DNA from: Uranotaenia lowii
Taxonomy: Eukaryota > Arthropoda > Insecta > Diptera > Culicidae
Length of the DNA: 64,000 nt
Assembly: GCF_029784155.1 (NCBI RefSeq)
Contig: NC_073693.1
Coordinates: 353,276,091-353,340,090, forward strand
Direction: 5' to 3'
The notes beneath the pieces were generated by a model. That model was not told where the DNA came from and made no database searches. It saw nothing but the letters and a program-made list of their open reading frames with translations. Shown one piece after another: positions 59,036 to 64,000 of the stretch. The position numbers were made by a program, and so were the translations under genes. The first letter of the stretch is position 1. Each line of letters starts with the position of its first letter.

Positions 59036-60075
59036 GGGGAGATGAGGGCATAACGAGCACCCGAGGCATAATGAGAACTACGCTTTTCTACGAAAGTGCG
59101 TATTTTCTTAAATAAATTTTCATGAGGATTTGTTTCGTACTTCCCATAGTATTAATTTTTCACAAAAAAAGGAATCTCCTTATCATCTTTACAGAGATAT
59201 TTAAAAAAAACTAGCTTCTCAAGTTACGAAAATATTATAATTTTTGAGCACCACGAAATAAGCTCTTATGATCTTAAAATAACCTTGATCTATAATGTAC
59301 GCACTGCAACATGATATACACATTGTTTCTCAATTTTTACCATCATAAATTTTTTGATTTTTCACTTATATCAATTTTTAAACACGTTTTCACTTAAATT
59401 TGTTGACTAGGGGCATATAGAGCACCATATTATCGAGGCATAATGAGCATTTTCTGCCGTAGAATCTAGCAGCGAATTAAAATTGATTTATAGCGCCACA
59501 CCTTGACTTGTTTTCATCCGACAATTTAGCCTATTGGTAAGGTGTCGGAGAGGTAATCAAAAGACTAGAGTTAGATTTCTGTTCGAGGTGATTTTCTTCC
59601 ATTCACAATTCATGATCGATTTTTTTATTGTTACATTATACGGCTAGTAGCATCATCCTCCGAACAAAGCACTTAATGTATGAGCGTGCGTGAATTGTTT
59701 GTATTCTACAAACAGACCTAGATTATTTTGTTATTGCTTTGTTTGATGAATCTACGACTCACCTGACTTCATCGAATTGAATTCGCTGTTAGATTCCCCG
59801 GCAAAAACGCACATCTTGCTCTGATTAATGGTGCTCATACTGCCTCAGGGGGGGTTCTCATTATGCCTCCACAGTGGCTGGTTTTCAGCTTTTGGCAAAT
59901 TTTTTTAAAATGCATTTTTTAACGTTTTCATCTAGTTTTTCACGTTTCAGCCCGTTAGGGAATAGGCTTTTCAAGTGTCTGAACACGAAACAATAATGTA
60001 ACCTCCATATTATAGCTATTTTCTATGGTTAAATAACCGTTTTCCTTAAGGTGGCCATTATTCCCCCATCTCCCC
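59036..60075. mobile_element. TA-flanked MITE carrying a tRNA-like segment
   Basis: The ends are inverted: GGGGAGATGAGGGCATAACG from 59036 and, reversed, GGGGAGATGGGGGAATAATG ending at 60075, flanked by TA at 59034-59035 and 60076-60077. Secondary inverted words GGCATAATGAGAAC (59069) and GTTCTCATTATGCC (59852) mark a second nested pair. No transposase is present. A tRNA-like segment lies inside at 59525-59595. Confidence 0.65.
59525..59595 (+). mobile_element. tRNA-derived SINE relic inside the MITE
   Basis: TTAGCCTATTGGTAAGGTG resembles an A box with flanks, and CTGTTCGAGGTGATTTTC about 45 bp later resembles the B-box-to-tail part of insect tRNA-derived SINEs. The arms do not fold as a working tRNA. 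Confidence 0.45.
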
Positions 60076-61699
60076 TAATCTACTACAACTTTCTTAAAAA
60101 AACAGCTTCTCGTGATTTTTTTTCCAATTGAAACTAATAGCTTTTATCCATACATACTTTCCATTTCTCTCCATAAGTTTCATTAGAGTCATGATTCCAT
60201 AGTTTAGTTTTGGAATTGGTTAATTCTTAATATATTATTTAAAGTTTTTTTTTTATTTTCCATTCCTTTTTTTATAAACTTTATCTTAAAAATCCCAGTA
60301 AGGTGTCATAAACTGAAATAAAAACTCCTCTCATCTAAATAAACCATAACGAGAAGTACAACTAATTGTTACATGGCATAAATTTACTTAAATTTCATAA
60401 CAACTGGAAATGACTGACCATCTAAATGACCACAACTTTTGAAACAATAACAAAAAAAAACTGAATGATAACCTGTCGATAAAACACCAAAAACAAACAC
60501 CTCCACCAGTCTGCGAGAGCACGTCATACCACCATGCTTTTTGCTTCGGTAAATTTCGGTAGTAGTAGAAACGTTTGTGACCCTTCTCCTAAAATATTTG
60601 CCCCGGCCACCGGAAATTCCTCGCCATGCCATGTTTGAACCGACCCGAGTTTTTGGATTCCTCCAGCAAGAGAGAGAAGGTGGAGGCTTTTTGTATATGA
60701 CTCTGCCTCTCTCGCGCTCTCTTACTTTAAGCTATCACTCTCTCCAATCCAAATTGTCTTGAAAAAGTCCTTTGATAAAATAAACCTGCTCGTGTGCGAT
60801 TAAACCAATAATATCTTGTTGAGAAACTTTTGTTCCCCAAACGTGTATAGGTTTGATATGCCAAATTACCCCCTGCTGGACTAAAACTAGATTAATTGGT
60901 TTTTAGTTTATTTAAAGGATTTTGGTTTGTAGTTTATTTTGTTAACATTGTTTATTTTAGTACCATTCCCAGAATGTTGCAATTTGTTTTTAAATTTAAG
61001 TTTAGATTATTATCTTTAGAAAATTTTTAATTCCAAAAAAAAACTGGTTATTTCACGGAGTAATGGATTGTTTTGAAAAAAGTCACACAGGTAGTGTTCA
61101 AAAGTCGGGGCCCTGATTTTGAAAGAAAAAAACCATAAGTAGTTGAGGAAATTTAAGGATTACAGATCCGAAATGTACATAAACTTTTAGTTCAGAGTTA
61201 TTTGAATTAGTTGATATTTTCACTGATTTATTACAAAATCACATCAATTTAAAAAAAAAAGAACAAATTCACCATAACATCCACGGAACATTATATGCAG
61301 GTATCATTGATTTTTTTTTTAACCGTATCCGAAAATTGTATGAAAATGCTCGGCATGCAAAATTACAGGAAATTGAAAACTAAATGAAGTCAATATAACA
61401 TGCATATGACATTTTAATGACATGAAAATGATGAGAGAAAAAGTCTACTAAAAGTAAAACTAAGCTCATATTTTATGACAACATATAACAGCAAAAACTG
61501 TATGAAAACAATAGTAACAAAAATAACATGAAAACAATTTGAAACATCAAAACATGCCACAATTACATGAGATTGACAGCGGAAATAACAAAATCAAATT
61601 ATAAATAAAGCCAAAAGAATTAAAAGGTACCAAGGCTTTATAAAGCATCATGAAATTTTAAAACAAAAAAGCAGACAATTTCTAGATAATATGAATTTA
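60076..61699. other. Non-coding stretch
   Basis: No gene. A GC-richer patch at 60500-60760 contains GAGAGAGAA and CTCTCTCGCGCTCTC runs (GAGA-type words). The frames there (82 and 61 codons) have no recognised domain. Confidence 0.45.
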
Positions 61700-63012
61700 A
61701 ATCAAAGTGATTAAAAATAAATAAGATTATGGCAAAGACTAAGATAAAAAAGACATGAAGTGACAAATTAAAAAAAGTTTAATCTCGCTTAGTGAAAAAA
61801 AACAGTGAACAAAAAATATAAATAAAGTAAAAAAAACCAATTAAAAAAAATGAATTAAAGCAAAAGAAATAAAAAAATATTAAAAAAAAATAAATTGAAA
61901 TAAAAATAAATTAAAAAAAAATTGAAAAAAATAAATTAAAAAAAAATTGAAAACAATAAATAATAAAAAAAAAACTAAAAAGAAAATTAAAAAAAAAATT
62001 AAAAAAAAATTAAATTAAAAAAAATAAATTTGAAGAAAAATAAAAAAAAATTGAAAAAAGAATTAAACAAAATAAATTTAGTAAAAATAATAAAAAAATA
62101 ATGCTAAAAAATTGAAAATAAACAAAAAATTAATTGAAAAAAACAAAAAAAATAGAAAAAAAAATAAAACATTTAATAATTGAATGAATAAAAAACAAGA
62201 ATAAATAGAAAACCCATAAAATAAATTAAAAAACAAAAATAAATAGAAAACTCATAAAAAAAATTAAAAAACAACAAATAAATAGACAACCCATAAAATA
62301 AATTAAAAAACAACAAATAAATAAAAAACAACAAATAAATAAAAAAAAACAAAAAATAAATTTAAAAAAAATAATTGAAAAATCATTTAAATAATTAAAA
62401 AATCCATAAAAAAAATTAAAAACAAAATAAAACAAAAAAATTATTTAAAAAAAAATTATAAAACATCAATTTAGAAAAATAAAACAAAGTATGTATAAAT
62501 AAAAAAAAAGATAAATAAAGAAAAGTTTAATTTAAAATATGATAAATAAAAAAGAGATATAAAAAAAAAAAAAAATAAAAACAAAACCGAATAAAAAAAA
62601 AATCAAATTAAAAAAAAAACAAAAAATATATGAAAAAAAAAGAAAAATAGAATAAAAATCGCAACTAATTACTAAAAACTACCAAATAATAAAAAAACAA
62701 AAAAATATTTAAAAAAAAAAACAAAAAAAACCAAAGGAAATGCAAAAAAAACCAAAAAAAAAACGAAAAATAAATAAATTAAAAATAAAAAGGAAATCAA
62801 TAAATTAAATTAAAAAAATGTAGAATTTGTAAATTATAAACATGATAATAAGAAAAAATAAATTAAAAATTTGAATTTTTAAAAATAATTTAGCAAAAAT
62901 ATGTATCAAAATTAGCAAAAAATTAAAAAAAAAATAAAATAAAAACTACATTAAAAAATTAAAAATAAAATAAAATAAAATAAATTAAATAAAATAAATT
63001 AAATGTAATAAA
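61700..63012. repeat. Long A-rich low-complexity tract
   Basis: More than 1.2 kb is almost entirely runs of A separated by single T or short TAAAT, CAAA or GAAA words, with no fixed period. The opposite strand is T-rich and yields hydrophobic open frames (for example 62226-62435) that are artefacts. It ends at the TTAA of the piggyBac-like copy. Confidence 0.85.
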
Positions 63013-64000
63013 TTAACCCTTATCCGCATTAGATTTCATTACCCTAATCAGCACTTGTGGTGTCAATTTGACACCACAAGCTCAAATCGTTATAACTTTT
63101 GGCGTGTTAGACCGATTTAAACAAAACTTACATCAAAAGAAACCTTGTAATGTCAGTAAAATATATTAGAACATTATATATAGCTAAAGTTACAAGTTTT
63201 CTCGTTATTCAGCATGAAAGAAAAAAAATCCGAAAAAACATGCCTCACGAAAACTGCTGTAGTTCATATGTTACACGTCCAAAAAAATATTTGCCTTATG
63301 CATATGAAAGCTGAAGTTAATGCCTACATCATGAAGACAAGAAATATTTTTGTAAATTTTTTTTAATGAAATGGTCACAAAAAGTTCAAAAAAGTGGTCT
63401 AAAAAACCTACTTTTCATTCGATTGCTAGTAAATACTGTTTGAGCGATGGTAGAGTTTTGAAAAAAATATGACTACAAAATGTATTAAAATTCCAACATT
63501 TTGCTGTCTTTAGATTTTTGCCGACAGACGAAATAATGATGCGTGTCGTGACAAGCAAACGCGAACTACTATCATTAGAAAATTTCCAACCAAGAAACGC
63601 TCGACACGCATCGTTATTTCGTCTGTCGGCTTCGCTCTCTGCCCGAATCACCACCCACCGTACCTACTCGGAGAGCAAACAAACACGTTTTGCTGGACGA
63701 GGTGCTTGTAGTTCTAGAAATTCAGGAATGATTTTATGTTTATAATTTTCATATTTTTGTGAAATCTCACAGCGTGAATTGCAGCACCTCACTAGAATGT
63801 AGATTAAATGTGCTTTCTAATGAATATACTCTTGGTTGGTCCAAACAAAGTAAAAGCACTGATAATCCGGGTACAACCTGACGGTGGACCACAAAAACAG
63901 ATGAAATTTCAATTTGTAAAAAAATCGCGCAAAGTAGTGAACTTTGAAAAATTCCAGTAAATTCAATTTTTGTTGCACTAAAAATCTAAAGACAGCAAAA
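63013..64000 (+). mobile_element. piggyBac-like element, internally rearranged
   Basis: TTAA (63013-63016) and CCCTTATCC begin the element. GTGTCAATTTGACACCAC (63061) and CCTTGTAATGTCAGTAAAATA follow as in the 37019 copy. From about 63520 the order reverses: a near-perfect hairpin with 29-nt arms (63520-63548 and 63602-63630, one mismatch) is followed by sequence that matches 37690-38000 only in inverted orientation. TTTTGCTGTCTTTAGATTTTT near 63499 returns inverted at the window edge (63980-64000). The copy continues beyond the window. Confidence 0.55.

Overview
This is AT-rich eukaryotic DNA, most likely from a dipteran insect and plausibly a mosquito with a large repeat-filled genome. The evidence is split genes with GT-AG introns, a Cdep/FARP-type FERM gene whose exons are GC-rich against an AT-rich background, a LOA/Lian-like LINE, a tRNA-derived SINE, Helitron-like elements, piggyBac-like and Tc1/mariner-like elements, and several foldback elements. 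There are no operons, no bacterial features and no CRISPR array. The species call is inference.

One host gene is recognisable: five consecutive plus-strand coding exons of a FARP1/FARP2/Cdep-type FERM protein at 45581-45911, 55736-55859, 55934-56177, 56236-56396 and 58416-58490. All splice phases agree and give about 311 residues covering most of the FERM domain and the start of the FERM-adjacent region. The protein start, and the DH and PH domains known for the family, were not found here. They should lie in exons upstream of 45.6 kb (perhaps outside the window) and beyond 58.5 kb. Its 9.8-kb intron holds a 5'-truncated LINE with an intact RT-RNase H frame, a poly(A) tail and an 11-bp target-site duplication, inserted antisense to the gene and into an older transposase-like relic.

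Layout: 1-268 degenerate minisatellite; 620-2440 a 1.8-kb near-perfect palindrome; 2682-2784 a pre-miRNA-like hairpin; 5858-10812 a 5-kb heptanucleotide satellite with two variants in alternating blocks and a junction cassette repeated six times; 13595-17606 one Helitron-like element nested inside another; 19666-19820 a SINE; 25461-25759 a foldback element with a tRNA-like core; 28762-30386 and 38814-41326 reverse-oriented Helitron-like elements; 31555-33167 a Tc1/mariner foldback; 37019-38000, 46430-46890, 53090-54212 and 63013-64000 four copies of a piggyBac-like family, three with recognisable ends; 42569-42900 a broken Tc1/mariner transposase; 43050-43790 another foldback; 45.6-58.5 kb the Cdep region; 54302-54837 and 59036-60075 TA-flanked MITEs; 57417-58060 a 9-bp intronic array; 61700-63010 a long A-rich tract.

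Most long open frames in the window (up to 1039 codons at 6999-10118) come from the heptamer satellite, which has no stop codon in any frame on either strand over long stretches. They are not evidence of genes. The strongest candidates for something undescribed are the block-structured heptamer satellite, the nested and tandem Helitron-like elements with 150-165-bp internal repeats, and the unassigned hairpin at 2.7 kb.
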